64,000 nucleotides of DNA from JAXGPP01 sp040766885 (GTDB lineage Bacteria; Planctomycetota; Planctomycetia; Pirellulales; Thermoguttaceae), in NCBI GenBank assembly GCA_040766885.1, contig JAXGPP010000032.1, forward strand, positions 1 through 64,000. Direction: 5' to 3'. The stretch's first letter is position 1; every line of letters starts with the position of its first letter. Position numbers and translations under genes: made by a program. The notes under the pieces are model-generated. The model searched no databases. It was not told the origin of the DNA and worked only from the letters and a program-made list of their open reading frames with translations. Shown here piece by piece: positions 17,613 to 26,148 of the stretch.

Positions 17613-18434
17613 ATGTACGAAACGTACTGGCACCTGAAGCAGAAGCCGTTCGAGAATGGTGGCGACTGCCGGTTCTACTTCCCCAGCGAATCGCACCAGG
17701 CGGCGATGCTAAAGCTCCGCTACGCGATCGAGAATCGCCGCGGCGGCGCACTGCTGGCCGGGCCGACCGGCTCCGGCAAAACGCTCCTGGTGGCGATGCT
17801 TCGCAGCCTGCTCGGCGCCACCCTAGCCCCTTTCGTCCATCTGGTCTTTCCCCAGATGGAAACGGACCAGTTGCTCGCTTATCTGGCCGCCGAAATGGGC
17901 TTGGAGACCAACGGGACCACGCCTGCCGTCGAACAGAGTGTGAGACGGATCCAGCATTATCTGGCGGAGAATACCGAGCATGGCCGCCATGCGGTGCTGG
18001 TCATCGACGAAGCACACCTGGTCGCCGACACTCGAACGCTCGAGGCTCTGCGTCTGCTGTTGAACTTCGAGCTCGCCGGGCGTCCCGGCTTGACGCTGCT
18101 GCTCGCCGGGCAGCCGGAGATTCTGCCGCGGCTCGACCGCACGCCCCAGCTTGAAGAGCGGCTCGGCGTGAAGTGCCTGCTGCGACCGTTCTCGGAACAC
18201 GAAACGGCCCAGTATGTCGAGCACCGGCTCAAGGTTGCTGGCGCCGTGGAGCCGATCTTCTCACCCGAAGCGTTGGGAACCGTCTACCGGCTGACCCGCG
18301 GCGTGGGCCGCCGGATCAATCGGCTCTGCGACCTGGCCCTGCTGATCGGCTACGCCGAGGATCGGCGGACGATCGATTCCGCCCACGTGGAGGGCGTCAG
18401 CCGCGAGTTGACTACGGTCGCTCCCGACGCCTGA
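17613..18434 (+). CDS. ExeA/TniB-like AAA ATPase
   Basis: 273 residues. The N terminus MYETYWHLKQKPFEN and the FYFPSESHQAAMLKLRYAIENRRG stretch are characteristic of ExeA (general secretion protein A) ATPases and their relatives near polysaccharide-export loci. Walker A is intact (GPTGSGKT, residues 50-57), Walker B is VLVIDEAH near 128-135, and an Arg-rich sensor region (GVGRRINRLCDLALL) lies near the C terminus. Unlike E. coli-type ExeA no peptidoglycan-binding domain or membrane helix is attached. A GAGG site precedes ATG. Following a Wzc-like protein and before a GT39 enzyme, it probably powers or regulates assembly of an envelope export complex. Confidence 0.82.
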   Translation: MYETYWHLKQKPFENGGDCRFYFPSESHQAAMLKLRYAIENRRGGALLAGPTGSGKTLLVAMLRSLLGATLAPFVHLVFPQMETDQLLAYLAAEMGLETNGTTPAVEQSVRRIQHYLAENTEHGRHAVLVIDEAHLVADTRTLEALRLLLNFELAGRPGLTLLLAGQPEILPRLDRTPQLEERLGVKCLLRPFSEHETAQYVEHRLKVAGAVEPIFSPEALGTVYRLTRGVGRRINRLCDLALLIGYAEDRRTIDSAHVEGVSRELTTVAPDA

Positions 18435-18491
18435 TCGTCCGTTCCGCCTGCGACAACCGAAGTCTCCTGTGCCTCCGCGGTGGCAGGCAGC

Positions 18492-18497
18492 TAAAAT
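18492..18497 (+). promoter_or_regulatory. possible -10 element (TAAAAT) at the GT39 gene
   Basis: TAAAAT ends 6 bases before the ATG at 18504. If used, the transcript would begin at or next to the start codon (leaderless). No -35 box is recognisable. Confidence 0.25.
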
Positions 18498-18503
18498 GGC
18501 GGG

Positions 18504-20087
18504 ATGGCCGACGATCATGCCTTGCCGCTGTCTGAATTTGCCGAGGCGCGTACTCATCGCGTGATCCGCGCGGGCGATGTGCTGGCGGGCCTCAGCGTGG
18601 CGGCCCTGCTCCTCGCCACCTCTCCGATGCTGCCGATGACGTGGGACGAAGGCAACGCCATCAACCGCGCCGCCCGTATTGGGCAGGGCCAATGGCAGTA
18701 TACGACCCAGGTGGAGGGCCATCCGGCGTTCTACGGGATCGTCATCTTCCTGGGGCAGGCCCTTTCATCGGGCTGGCTGCCGCCGCTGGAAAGCGCGCGG
18801 CTGGGACCGATCCTGCTCTTCGGAGTGGCGGCCGGGGCGATGTTCTGGCGGCTGGCGAGCGACTACTCACTCACCGCCGCGCTCTGCGGCGTGGCGGCGC
18901 TGGTGGTCCAGCCGCGGCTGTTCGCCCACGCCCATTTCGCCGGACTCGATGGCACGCTCTCGGCCTGCTGGGTGATCGCGTGGGCCGCGTTTCCTGTACA
19001 AGGCGGGCGGCTCCGAGCTGCGGGCTGGGGCGTTCTTCTGGGATTGACAATGGGCGCGAAAGCGACCGGTTGGCTGGCCCCCCTGCCCTTCCTCGCCTGG
19101 GCCGCCGTCCGCCGCGAGTGGGTCGCTTGGCGAACTCTGGCGATCGGCCTGCCGGTGGCGCTGGCTGCCTTCTATGCAGTGAATCCGCCGCTGTGGAGCG
19201 AGCCAGTCCAGGGGCTGCTCACCTTCTTCGACCTGAACCGGCATCGCCACGGCTTCAATGTCACCACGCAGTTTCTGGGGCAAATGTACGACCTCCATCA
19301 TCCCCTCCCCTGGTACAACACCATCTTCTGGACGCTGGCGACGGTGCCGGTCGGTGTGCTGGTGTTGTGGGGCTTCGGCACAGAACGCTCACTGCGGGCT
19401 CGCGGCGACCGGGGCGCGGCGATGCTGCTCATTGCCAACTGGCTCGTGCTCTTGATCGTCCGCTCGCTGCCATTGGCGCCGCCGCACGACGGCGAACGGC
19501 TGATATTGCCGAGCTTCGCGATGCTCGCCGCATTGGCGGGCATCGGGGGGGCTCGAATCATTGAGCTCGCCGGCATGCCCTTTCGTAACCACGCCATCGG
19601 CGCGGTGGCGGTTCTCTGCGTGGGCTCGGCAACGAGCGTGGCCTGGTACGCGCCGCAATGGCTATCCTACTACAACCTGCTCGTGGGCGGCCTGCCGGGA
19701 GCGACGTCGCTGGGCATGGAGCCGACCTACTACTGGGACGGGCTCGACCGATCGGTCCTTCGCTGGCTGGATGCCAACAGCGGACCGCAAGAAAAGATCC
19801 ATTTCTCGGCCAGCTCTCGCGAGAATCTGACCCTCCTCCGTCAATGGGGAGTGCTTCCCCGCGACTTCGAGCGGCAAGCGCCCGGTCGCTACCGCTGGTA
19901 CGTGCTCCAGCGCCGACCCAGCGCCATGCTCCCCTTCGACCACTGGCTGGTCAAGCGCGGTCAGCCGGCGTTCCAGAAGAAGGTCCGCGGCGGGGGTTGG
20001 GGCCCGTGGCGGCTCGACGTGCCGATCGTCGAGGTTTACCCATTCGAGGAATATGTCCAAGCGGTTGTCGCTACCCGAAAGAAATGA
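18504..20087 (+). CDS. GT39/ArnT-like integral membrane glycosyltransferase
   Basis: 527 residues with about ten hydrophobic helices. The first extracytoplasmic loop contains MTWDEGNAINRAARI with the Asp-Glu pair that is the catalytic signature of protein O-mannosyltransferase and ArnT-type enzymes; a second helix loop reads LFAHAHFAGLDGTL. Near residues 390-415 is the YYNLLVGGLPGA and EPTYYWDGL stretch typical of this planctomycete-type branch, leading into a soluble C-terminal domain. The enzyme would use a polyprenyl-phosphate sugar donor at the outer face of the inner membrane. It starts 69 bp after the ExeA-like gene, so it likely belongs to the same surface-glycan group. Acceptor unknown. 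Confidence 0.8.
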   Translation: MADDHALPLSEFAEARTHRVIRAGDVLAGLSVAALLLATSPMLPMTWDEGNAINRAARIGQGQWQYTTQVEGHPAFYGIVIFLGQALSSGWLPPLESARLGPILLFGVAAGAMFWRLASDYSLTAALCGVAALVVQPRLFAHAHFAGLDGTLSACWVIAWAAFPVQGGRLRAAGWGVLLGLTMGAKATGWLAPLPFLAWAAVRREWVAWRTLAIGLPVALAAFYAVNPPLWSEPVQGLLTFFDLNRHRHGFNVTTQFLGQMYDLHHPLPWYNTIFWTLATVPVGVLVLWGFGTERSLRARGDRGAAMLLIANWLVLLIVRSLPLAPPHDGERLILPSFAMLAALAGIGGARIIELAGMPFRNHAIGAVAVLCVGSATSVAWYAPQWLSYYNLLVGGLPGATSLGMEPTYYWDGLDRSVLRWLDANSGPQEKIHFSASSRENLTLLRQWGVLPRDFERQAPGRYRWYVLQRRPSAMLPFDHWLVKRGQPAFQKKVRGGGWGPWRLDVPIVEVYPFEEYVQAVVATRKK

Positions 20088-20122
20088 TCGACCGAGCGCG
20101 ATTCACCGGCGCCGGGGCACGT

Positions 20123-20368
20123 TTATTCGGTTCGTGCGGCCAGGAGCCGCCGCAGCAGCACGGGATCGACGCGGCCCCGAAAACGCTCCCGGCCGTCGAT
20201 GGTGACGACCGGCACACACTGGGTGTAACGTTGGCGAAGATCAGGAGTTGCGTCGATATCGACGAGTTCCACGTCGACTCCGTGCCGGACGAGAATGGCA
20301 TGCGCCTCGTCGCACAGGTGGCACCCCTGCCGGGTGTACAGGACGGCCGTGGGCTTTTCCATGGTCAT
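20123..20368 (-). CDS. glutaredoxin-like protein
   Basis: 81 residues, the usual size of small glutaredoxin-like proteins. The order TAVLYTRQGCHLCDEAHAIL, then VDVELVDIDATPDL, then CVPVVTIDGRERFRG gives the thioredoxin fold with an N-terminal CHLC redox pair and the cis-Pro in VPVV. It is closest to the glutaredoxin-like family PF05768. It would reduce disulfides or bind thiols in the cytosol. It is convergent with the GT39 gene and divergent from the kinase gene, so it is probably transcribed alone. Confidence 0.85.
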   Translation of the reverse strand: MTMEKPTAVLYTRQGCHLCDEAHAILVRHGVDVELVDIDATPDLRQRYTQCVPVVTIDGRERFRGRVDPVLLRRLLAARTE

Positions 20369-20678
20369 TCTGTGCCTGATGGTTTACGGGACGGGAGTAT
20401 CCTGGTATGTTCCTGCATGGGATGATAGGCTAGTAAGTGGAAATGTCCAACTGCGATTAAGTCTCAGGTGGATTGAGCGGCGCGGGCCAGTGTAACGAGC
20501 CCGGGTCCCCGTTCGCAAGTTCGGGAACGGCCGCACAATCGACTGCGGAACTGACAGAGCTTCTCGTTCGAGTCGTGCCGGGTATTCCCCCGGATGGACG
20601 CTGATCCGATCTCATCCATCCGGGCGTTGCCGATTGCTGCTTGCCCGGCGCGGGCGTTGTTTCGGGGCCGACGTTCGC
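20369..20678. other. intergenic region before the protein kinase
   Basis: 310 bases between divergent genes. A hairpin is formed by CCGGATGGA (20590-20598) and TCCATCCGG (20615-20623), about 55 bases before the kinase start. A second small inverted repeat surrounds GTTCGCAAGTTCGGGAACG near 20511. No firm promoter or ORF is seen. Confidence 0.35.
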
Positions 20679-22370
20679 ATGGCGAAGCCGACGGTCGATA
20701 CGTTCTTGGACTTGCTGCGGCGCAGCCGGCTGGTGGAGCCGGACCGTCTCGACCATGAGTTGGCCCAACTCCAGGACGCCTCGGGCGACGAAACGCTCGG
20801 CGACGTCGATGCGCTGGCGAAGTACTTCGTCGGCTCGGGCCTCGTCACGCGGTGGCAGGGAGACCGGCTTCTGGAAGGCCGGTACAAGGGTTTCTATCTC
20901 AAGAACTACAAGCTGCTCGACCACCTCGGTACCGGAGGGATGAGCCGCGTCTACCTCGCCGAACATGTCCTCATGCAGCGGCGGGTGGCCATCAAGGTGC
21001 TCCCCAAGGACCGGGTGGACGACTCGTCCTACCTCAAGCGGTTCCACCGCGAGGCGCAAGCCGCGGCGGCGCTCGACCACCGCAATATTGTCCGCGCCTA
21101 CGACGTCGACAACGAGGGGACGACCCACTACCTGGTGATGGAGTACGTCGAGGGGCGCGACCTGCAGCGGATCGTGCACGACGATGGTCCCTTGCCCTAC
21201 CCCAAGGCGGCCGAATACCTCCGGCAAGCGGCCGAGGGACTGGCTCACGCCCACTCGGCCGGGCTGATCCATCGCGACATCAAGCCAGCCAACCTGCTCA
21301 TCGATTCCCACGGAGTGGTGAAATTGCTCGATCTGGGCCTGGCCCGGTTCACGGCCGACGAGAAGGCCTCGCTCACGCTGGCTTACGACGAGAACGTGCT
21401 CGGCACCGCCGACTACCTGGCTCCCGAGCAGGCGCTCGACAGCCACCGCGTCGATGGCCGGGCAGATATCTACAGCCTCGGCTGCACGATGTATTACGCA
21501 CTGGCAGGCCGGCCGCCGTTCGGCGAAGGGACACTCCCCCAACGGCTGCTGGCTCACCAGAAACTGCCGCCCCCCAGCCTTCTGAAAGTCCGCCCCGACG
21601 CACCCGAGGACTTGGTGGCCATCTGCCTGAAGATGATGGCCAAGAAGGCGGCCGATCGGTTCCAGTCGGCAAGCGAAGTCGCCGAGGCGCTGGCCCACTG
21701 GCAGGCGGCGTCTGAGGCGGCGGTAACCGCGGCCGCGGCAATTTCGACAGCGGCTCCCGCGACGGGCGTCAGCGAAGCGGCGGCGCCGGTGGCCGTCGGC
21801 ACCGCAGTCGTGGTCGAGCAGGCAGCGCAAGCCAGGGCCGGCGGCGCGGAACGTACGGGTGGCGCGGATGGCGGCGCCGGTTCCGACTCTTCGCGGCGTG
21901 CCGCGGCGGGCGGGAGCGGCCCCATCGCGCCGAAGCCCATCCGCATCTCGCAAGCGGGCAGAACATTGAATCCGCCGCGCTCGCGTGAGGCCGCGGCGCG
22001 ACGTCCATCACCCGAGCGGCGGGCAACCAGGCCCGCGCCGGGCAGGCCGGACTCCGACAGGCCAGACCCGCGCAAACCTGCCCCCAACAAAGGCAGCGAG
22101 CATACGCACCCGAATTCCAGCGCCGCTTCGGACACCGAACCGGAAGAACTGCCCATTGCCGCCCCGCTGAGCGATACATCGGGGCTGGGATTCCTGGCCG
22201 AGGATACGCTTCCCACCGGCCCTTCGCGATCGAAGTACCGCGTCACCGCCGGCGACTCGAACTCCTATCGCTCCCATCGCCGGGATGAAGTGCCACTCTG
22301 GATCTGGGCCGTCATCGGCGGCGGCGGACTGCTCGTCGTTCTCTTGCTCGCGCTGCTCATCGCCACCTAG
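20679..22370 (+). CDS. membrane-anchored Ser/Thr protein kinase
   Basis: 563 residues. Residues ~1-70 are an alpha-helical lead (TFLDLLRRSRLVEPDRL) common on planctomycete kinases. The kinase domain spans ~77-340: glycine loop GTGGMSRVY, ATP-binding Lys106 in VAIKVL, catalytic HRDIKPANLL with Asp200, DLGLARF in place of DFG, and a GTADYLAPEQ P+1 loop. A ~190-residue low-complexity Ala/Pro/Arg-rich linker leads to one C-terminal membrane helix (WIWAVIGGGGLLVVLLLALL), so this is a Hanks-type kinase held by its C terminus with the kinase in the cytosol. The C-terminal end has no sensor domain outside. Start chosen at the ATG that begins the conserved lead; an in-frame start 45 bases upstream is possible. 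Confidence 0.93.
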   Translation: MAKPTVDTFLDLLRRSRLVEPDRLDHELAQLQDASGDETLGDVDALAKYFVGSGLVTRWQGDRLLEGRYKGFYLKNYKLLDHLGTGGMSRVYLAEHVLMQRRVAIKVLPKDRVDDSSYLKRFHREAQAAAALDHRNIVRAYDVDNEGTTHYLVMEYVEGRDLQRIVHDDGPLPYPKAAEYLRQAAEGLAHAHSAGLIHRDIKPANLLIDSHGVVKLLDLGLARFTADEKASLTLAYDENVLGTADYLAPEQALDSHRVDGRADIYSLGCTMYYALAGRPPFGEGTLPQRLLAHQKLPPPSLLKVRPDAPEDLVAICLKMMAKKAADRFQSASEVAEALAHWQAASEAAVTAAAAISTAAPATGVSEAAAPVAVGTAVVVEQAAQARAGGAERTGGADGGAGSDSSRRAAAGGSGPIAPKPIRISQAGRTLNPPRSREAAARRPSPERRATRPAPGRPDSDRPDPRKPAPNKGSEHTHPNSSAASDTEPEELPIAAPLSDTSGLGFLAEDTLPTGPSRSKYRVTAGDSNSYRSHRRDEVPLWIWAVIGGGGLLVVLLLALLIAT

Positions 22371-22380
22371 CCGACTGCCT

Positions 22381-22405
22381 GTGGCAGGGCCATCCTGGCC
22401 CTGAT
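22381..22405. repeat. GTGGCAGGGCC...GGCCCTG palindromic repeat, copy 1
   Basis: GTGGCAGGGCCATCCTGG followed by CCCTGAT, with CAGGGCCA pairing with TGGCCCTG. Located 10 bases after the kinase stop codon, where it may also end transcription. Two diverged copies lie at 37910-37962. Confidence 0.5.
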
Positions 22406-22442
22406 GCGTAATCGCTGGCGAGACGCCCGTGCCGCGAGGGCG

Positions 22443-23294
22443 TCAGCGGGCGAGGATCTGAAGGCTTTCGGCGGGGAGAATGGCGTTCAAGCTGCCGGAA
22501 CGAAAACCTTCCAGATCGAGCGACACGTACTTGAAGCCGGCGGCCTTGAGGCGGTCGATCACTTCGCGGCGGAATTCGGCGTCGAGGAAACGCGGCAAGG
22601 CGTCGGGTGAGACCTCGATCCGGGCGACGTCGCCGCGGTGGTAGCGCACCCGGAGGGGTTGAAAGCCCTGCTCGCGCAGGAACCGCTCCGCCCGATCGAT
22701 CATCTCGAGGCGCTCGGGGGTCACCTGCTCGCCGTAGGCGATGCGGCTGCTCAGGCAGGGCGTGGCCGGCTTGTCCCAGATGGGCACATCCCAGTGGGCA
22801 GCCAACTGGCGGATCTCGGGCTTGGTAAATTCGCACTCGGCCAGGGGGCTCTTGACCTGCTGCTCGCGGGCGGCGCGCAGTCCGGGACGGTGCTCGCCAT
22901 GGTCGTCGCGATTCGAACCGTCGCACACCACCGCCACGCCCAGACGGCGGCTCAGCTTCTCGACCTCGACGAACAACTCCGTCTTGCAGTGGTAGCAGCG
23001 GTTGGAATCGTTCCGCTGATACTCGGGATTGGTCAGCTCGTTGGTCTCGATTACTTCATGGCGGATGCCGATTTGCCTGGCCAGGTCGCGGCACTCGTCG
23101 AGTTCGCCGGCTGCCAGGCTTGCGCTCACGCCGGTCACCGCCACCGCACGGTCGCCCAAGGCAATCTGGGCCGCCTTGGCCAGCACCGTGCTGTCCAGTC
23201 CGCCGGAAAAGGCCACCGCGCAGCTTCCGTAGCCGCGGAGCAATTCGAGCAGGCGGTCGCGTTTGGCGGCAATCGGAGGAGTCAGGTCGGGCAT
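22443..23294 (-). CDS. larE: LarE-type ATP-dependent sacrificial sulfur transferase
   Basis: 283 residues. N-terminal PP-loop pyrophosphatase motif SGGLDS (residues 30-35) adenylates the substrate. The sulfur-donating cysteine is Cys180 in ATPCLSSRIAYG, which corresponds to Cys176 of the Lactobacillus plantarum enzyme. A CYHCK motif (100-104) and EGFRSGSLN near the C terminus are also family features. LarE converts the carboxylates of the nicotinate precursor to thiocarboxylates during synthesis of the nickel-pincer cofactor used by lactate racemase and its relatives (LarA). No larA, larB or larC is present in the window, so the partner genes must lie elsewhere or the protein serves another sulfur insertion. 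Confidence 0.9.
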   Translation of the reverse strand: MPDLTPPIAAKRDRLLELLRGYGSCAVAFSGGLDSTVLAKAAQIALGDRAVAVTGVSASLAAGELDECRDLARQIGIRHEVIETNELTNPEYQRNDSNRCYHCKTELFVEVEKLSRRLGVAVVCDGSNRDDHGEHRPGLRAAREQQVKSPLAECEFTKPEIRQLAAHWDVPIWDKPATPCLSSRIAYGEQVTPERLEMIDRAERFLREQGFQPLRVRYHRGDVARIEVSPDALPRFLDAEFRREVIDRLKAAGFKYVSLDLEGFRSGSLNAILPAESLQILAR

Positions 23295-23304
23295 GGGAAA
23301 GCTC

Positions 23305-23389
23305 TCAGCTATCGGCTTTCAGCGGTCAGCTATCGGTCGTCAGCGAGAGGAACCGGCTCGGCCAGGCTGAAGGCTGATCGCTGATGGCT
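23305..23389. repeat. short TCAGC-type direct and inverted repeats
   Basis: TCAGCTATCGG occurs twice (23305-23315 and 23326-23336) with TTTCAGCGG and GTCAGCG between and after, and an inverted version (GGCTGAAGGCTGATCGCTGATGG) lies at 23364-23386. It resembles the small intergenic repeats common in planctomycete genomes and sits just upstream of larE. Confidence 0.5.
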
Positions 23390-23877
23390 ACCAAAAAAAT
23401 GGCCCTCCACCGCAATGCCGTGGCAATGCGCATTTGGGAGCCCGTCATCTTAAGGTGGGTGCCGCGGTCTTCGGGTTGTGTGATCCACGCGCCGGACGAA
23501 CCGGCGGACCGCGGCTGTACACGCATCTGAAGGCCTAGAGACCGGCGGACCGGCCTCCGATTCGGCTCCCAACGGGCAACGTATCGGCTCCCCAAAATGG
23601 TTGCATCGTCAGCACGAGCATGGTAGAGGACCATGACTGCAATCAATGGTATCAGGTGCCCCGCAAGGCGACAAGTTAAGCCGCGCCCGGCGCGGCGACG
23701 CTGGGGACGTGCTCGCGACGCGATACGGACATCAAACGCCCGATTTGTGAACAGGCCATGCGCACCAAGCGGGCAGGAGCGGGTGAGAGCGGGAAACATA
23801 CGGATACACTGACTTCGCCTCAAACCATTGCCAGCATGGCTGTTAAGCACGGCGCCGCGCGGTGGTCCGCGACATTC

Positions 23878-23893
23878 TGGCATGACCGATGCT
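23878..23893 (+). promoter_or_regulatory. candidate sigma-54 (RpoN) promoter for amt
   Basis: TGGCATGACCGATGCT fits the -24/-12 consensus TGGCAYRNNNNTTGCW at every defined position except one (A for T in TTGC). The GG-GC spacing is correct. It lies 65 bases before the chosen amt start, and an amt-PII gene pair is a classic RpoN/NtrC target. Confidence 0.6.
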
Positions 23894-23957
23894 ATCTGCA
23901 CCAAACGACGACTCACGGGCGCGTCCTGGCATGCGTCCTGATGGTAGACCTCTAGCA

Positions 23958-25382
23958 ATGGTGCGGAGCATGAAATCGCTTACCAAGACAAACATCGCGA
24001 TCGGCGCATGTGCGCTGGTGCTGGGATTGACTCTGGTCGTGCCCGGAGGGGTGGCGGCCCAGGAAGCGGAAGTGCCGGTAGCGGCAGCCGCCGAGACCGC
24101 CGGAGCGGCGCCGACGCAGGAGGTGGACACGGGAGACAACGCGTGGATTCTGACCAGCTCGGCGCTGGTGTTGATGATGACCGGGCCGGGACTGGCACTG
24201 TTCTACAGCGGCCTGGTGCGAAAGAAAAACGTGCTGGGCGTGATCATGCAGTGCGTTTTTCTGATGGGCCTGATGACGGTTATCTGGGCCCTGTGGGGAT
24301 ACTCGTTGAGCTTCGGCGGTTCGGACAGGCCGCTGTTGGGCAACGCCGATTTCCTGTTGATGCGCGACGTGCAGTTGCAGGCCGGCGGAATCGTCCCGAT
24401 GGAAGGAACGCTTCCACGGCTGACCCACATGCTGTTTCAGGGAATGTTCTTCATCATCACCCCGGCTTTGATTGTAGGGGCCTTCGCCGAGCGGATGAAG
24501 TTCAGCACCATGGTGGTCTTCATGACCCTGTGGGGCACGCTCGTGTATTGCCCGCTGTGTCACTGGGTGTGGGACGGCGGGATCCTGGCGTACGGCAACT
24601 CGTTCTTGCCAGCCGCCGGGGCGCTCGATTTCGCCGGTGGAACGGTGGTGCATATCAGTTCGGGAGTCTCGGCGCTGGTTTGCGCACTGCTTTTGGGCAA
24701 GCGTCTGGGATACGGCAGTGAGCCGATGCCGCCGCACAACCTGACCTATACGGCGATCGGCGCGACCATGCTTTGGGTCGGCTGGTTCGGCTTCAACGGC
24801 GGCAGTGCGCTATCATCGGGCGCGGCGGCCGCCAGCGCGTTTGCCGCGACCCATTTTGCGGCCGCGGCGGGCGGGCTTGCCTGGGCGGGAGCCGAGTGGG
24901 TGGAACGCGGCAAGCCGACGCTGTTGGGCGCGTGTTCTGGCGTGGTGGCCGGCCTGGTGGGGATCACCCCGGGCTCCGGTTTCGTGCAGCCGATCTGGGG
25001 CCTCGTCATTGGCGCGGCGGCCGGCGTCGTCTGCTACCTGGCGTGCACCCGACTGAAGCGTGCCTTCGGCTACGACGACTCGCTCGATGTTTTCGGCGTG
25101 CACGGCATGGGCGGCACGCTGGGCGCCATCCTGACCGGCGTGTTCGCCACGCGGGATATCGGCACCGTGGCCAGCGATGCGCCGCTGGGGCTGATCGAAG
25201 GAGGCTCGCTGATCGTCAATCAACTCATCGCCACCGGGATCACTTGGGCGCTGGCGATCGTCGCCACCTTCATCCTGCTGAAAGTGCTCGACGCCGTGAT
25301 GGGGCTGCGAGTTTCCCACCAGGAAGAGATCCAGGGCCTGGACCTCAGCCAGCACGGCGAGGAAGGGTACATCTTCATTTGA
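23958..25382 (+). CDS. amt: ammonium transporter
   Basis: 474 residues. An N-terminal signal sequence (ending near GGVAAQ) precedes a ~40-residue Ala/Glu-rich periplasmic lead and then the eleven-helix Amt core: DNAWILTSSALVLMMTGPGLALFYSGLVRKKN, FGGSDRPLLG, CHWVWDGG, GGTVVHISSGVSALV and FGVHGMGGTLG, which include the twin-His pore histidines (VVHISSG and VHGMGG). It moves ammonium across the inner membrane. A longer frame reaches 23889 but would start inside the sigma-54 promoter, so the ATG at 23958 (or 23970) is preferred. It is paired with a PII gene 158 bp downstream. Confidence 0.95.
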   Translation: MVRSMKSLTKTNIAIGACALVLGLTLVVPGGVAAQEAEVPVAAAAETAGAAPTQEVDTGDNAWILTSSALVLMMTGPGLALFYSGLVRKKNVLGVIMQCVFLMGLMTVIWALWGYSLSFGGSDRPLLGNADFLLMRDVQLQAGGIVPMEGTLPRLTHMLFQGMFFIITPALIVGAFAERMKFSTMVVFMTLWGTLVYCPLCHWVWDGGILAYGNSFLPAAGALDFAGGTVVHISSGVSALVCALLLGKRLGYGSEPMPPHNLTYTAIGATMLWVGWFGFNGGSALSSGAAAASAFAATHFAAAAGGLAWAGAEWVERGKPTLLGACSGVVAGLVGITPGSGFVQPIWGLVIGAAAGVVCYLACTRLKRAFGYDDSLDVFGVHGMGGTLGAILTGVFATRDIGTVASDAPLGLIEGGSLIVNQLIATGITWALAIVATFILLKVLDAVMGLRVSHQEEIQGLDLSQHGEEGYIFI

Positions 25383-25400
25383 CACTGGCGTTACTGATCA

Positions 25401-25430
25401 GTCTGGTTCCCGCGCGGCGGGGACCGAGAC
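25401..25430 (+). terminator. hairpin between amt and PII gene
   Basis: GTCTGGTTCCCGC pairs with GCGGGGACCGAGAC around GCG, with one G-U pair and one bulged G. It lies 18 bases after amt. It may lower read-through into the PII gene or protect the amt mRNA. Confidence 0.45.
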
Positions 25431-25540
25431 TGGCCGAGGCTGGACGCTGAGCGAATCACCCACTAGAGTAACCGCACATGGCTGCGGCCCGGCGAATTCT
25501 CACCCGCCGGCCTGGCAGCGCCGAAGCGAGGAGTCCTTGC

Positions 25541-25879
25541 ATGAAGAAGGTTGAAGCGATCATCCGGCACTTCAAGCTGGAAGACGTCAAGAACGCCCTG
25601 ACCGAACACGGCGTCACGGGCATGACGATCACCGAGGTCCGCGGGTTTGGCCGCCAGAAAGGCCATACCGAGATGTACCGCGGTACGGAGTACACCGTCG
25701 ATTTCGTTCCCAAGATCAAACTGGAGATCGCGGTGCCCGATGGCGAAGTGGATCGGGTGATCGACACAATCATCCAGTCGGCGCAGACGGGCCAGATCGG
25801 CGATGGCAAGATCTTCGTGAGCGATCTGGCCCAGATCGTCCGCATCCGCACCCGCGAGCTCAACGACGAGGCTCTCTGA
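25541..25879 (+). CDS. glnK: nitrogen regulatory protein P-II (GlnB/GlnK type)
   Basis: 112 residues, exactly the canonical PII length, when started at the ATG with GAGGAG 7 bases upstream; a longer frame from 25478 adds a non-conserved lead. The T-loop MYRGTEYTVDF carries the uridylylation site Tyr51, and the signatures KVEAIIRHFKLEDVKNAL, GVTGMTITEVRGFG and TGQIGDGKIFV (ATP/ADP site) are intact. It senses 2-oxoglutarate and ATP/ADP and blocks Amt when nitrogen is plentiful. Its position after amt favours GlnK over GlnB. The modifying enzyme GlnD is encoded 269 bp downstream. Confidence 0.95.
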   Translation: MKKVEAIIRHFKLEDVKNALTEHGVTGMTITEVRGFGRQKGHTEMYRGTEYTVDFVPKIKLEIAVPDGEVDRVIDTIIQSAQTGQIGDGKIFVSDLAQIVRIRTRELNDEAL

Positions 25880-26080
25880 GAGACCATTTCGGAACCGGCC
25901 GGGGCGCCGGGCCGGGCCAAGAACCGGGTGTTGAAACCACGTCTCCGAGGAGCGATCGGAACGTTTCCGCGGCGGTCTCGCGGGCCGTGGCACTCGACGC
26001 CGCTCGTGGGGTGCGGGCGTCCGGCTTGCGCGAATGCAACCCGGAACGCCTGCACCGCCGGCGCGTCTTCCTCCCGCGGC

Positions 26081-26086
26081 TATAAT
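26081..26086 (+). promoter_or_regulatory. possible -10 element (TATAAT) before glnD
   Basis: A perfect TATAAT sits 62 bases before the glnD start in otherwise very GC-rich DNA. No TTGACA-like box is found at the right distance, so only the -10 half is supported. Confidence 0.4.
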
Positions 26087-26148
26087 GGGTGCAAGAAGTA
26101 GCGGGCAGGTCCGCAGCCGTTCCGGGTACGCAAAATGCCAGAGCCACG

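Larger units (their letters stand above)
23295..23957. other. intergenic region between larE and amt
   Basis: 663 bases between divergent genes. It contains the TCAGC repeat block (23305-23389) and, near the amt side, the sigma-54-like promoter at 23878-23893. The ~480 bases between them show no convincing coding region; a leftward frame through this stretch has no ribosome site and no recognisable protein. Enhancer sites for an NtrC-type activator would be expected here but none can be named by eye. Confidence 0.45.

Noticed and set aside
23326..23958. Leftward frame of 210 codons in the larE-amt gap
   Set aside because: Arg-rich, no domain, no ribosome site, and it would run over the sigma-54-like promoter and the repeat block.
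25986..26001. Second sigma-54 site (TGGCACTCGACGCCGC) before glnD
   Set aside because: The -12 half lacks TTGC at the needed place; only the -24 half matches.
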